DNA of 5,033 bases from Verrucomicrobiota bacterium (GTDB lineage Bacteria > Verrucomicrobiota > Verrucomicrobiia > Verrucomicrobiales > Verrucomicrobiaceae). Position numbers and translations under genes: made by a program. The stretch is from the NCBI GenBank assembly GCA_009885275.1, contig VFKY01000107.1, forward strand, positions 1-5,033. The letters are read 5' to 3'. Below, one piece after another: positions 4,901 through 5,033 of the stretch (within the stretch, counting starts at the first letter, position 1; each line of letters begins with the position of its first letter). The notes under the pieces were generated by a model. The model made no database searches, had not been told where the DNA came from, and was given only the letters and a program-made list of their open reading frames with translations.

Positions 4901-5033
4901 ATGAAACACTTGTTCTCCATTCCTTACGGATTAGTCGCGCTCTTGATACTGTCATCAGTATTTTTAAGCACCGGATGTATTAGTCAGCCCTTGATCTCCA
5001 GTGAAAATAATAAAACTGAGCGATTCGTTAAAG
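4901..5033 (+). CDS. Probable lipoprotein, 3' partial
   Basis: Forty-four codons are visible before the window edge. The N-terminus reads K2, then a long hydrophobic stretch (about 11-22, LVALLILSSVFL), then STGC with C26 as the likely lipidated cysteine. The lipobox is slightly off consensus, since serine sits at -3 where Leu, Val or Ile is usual, but LSTGC-type sites occur in real lipoproteins. After C26 the chain is polar (SENNKTERFVK), as expected for the linker of a membrane-anchored periplasmic protein. No Shine-Dalgarno is seen before ATG 4901; the GAGGAG at 4852-4857 is too far upstream to be one. With the domain beyond the edge, no function can be given. Confidence 0.6.
   Translation, partial: MKHLFSIPYGLVALLILSSVFLSTGCISQPLISSENNKTERFVK

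Noticed and set aside
1..5033. CRISPR array, tRNA, rRNA or insertion sequence
   Set aside because: No regularly spaced repeats, cloverleaf-like arrangement, rRNA-like sequence or transposase motif was seen.

Overview
The window looks like chromosomal DNA from a Gram-negative, diderm bacterium, most plausibly of the PVC group (Planctomycetota or Verrucomicrobiota). This is an inference. It rests on the style of the FtsX-type permease pair, a secreted protein with a CxxxxPGDxC...PWDxCC-like motif of a kind I associate with those phyla, weak Shine-Dalgarno use, and an L,D-transpeptidase remnant with a stalk-like N-terminal domain. No rRNA or other marker gene is present, so the assignment is tentative. 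All supported genes are on the + strand.

Region 1 (1-3475) is a compact operon. It begins with an ABC ATPase of the LolD/MacB/FtsE class whose start lies left of the window. Two different FtsX-like permeases follow, at 626-1774 and 1776-2933, and then a 172-residue exported cysteine-motif protein at 2957-3475. The junctions are a 4-base ATGA overlap, a 1-base gap and a 23-base gap, so co-transcription and translational coupling are likely. The three ABC genes would form a MacB/LolCDE-like machine in which ATP hydrolysis drives movement of periplasmic domains. The substrate is unknown. The exported protein is the natural candidate for a dedicated extracytoplasmic partner.

Region 2 (3476-4538) starts with a non-coding spacer holding two clear stem-loops. 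It continues with a decayed L,D-transpeptidase: a signal peptide and stalk-like domain, an in-frame amber stop at 4189-4191, and then a YkuD-type segment in the same frame. That segment loses homology just before the catalytic SHGC motif, where a short hairpin plus eight T residues sits.

Region 3 (4539-5033) holds a 59-residue basic, probably disordered small protein, then an AT-rich spacer with small inverted repeats and a candidate promoter. The last feature is the first 44 codons of a probable lipoprotein that runs off the right edge.

The best candidate for something undescribed is the four-gene ABC/secreted-cysteine-protein unit. The decayed transpeptidase and the spacer with mutually exclusive stems around its start codon are secondary points of interest. 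I see no CRISPR array, tRNA, rRNA, IS element or attachment site.
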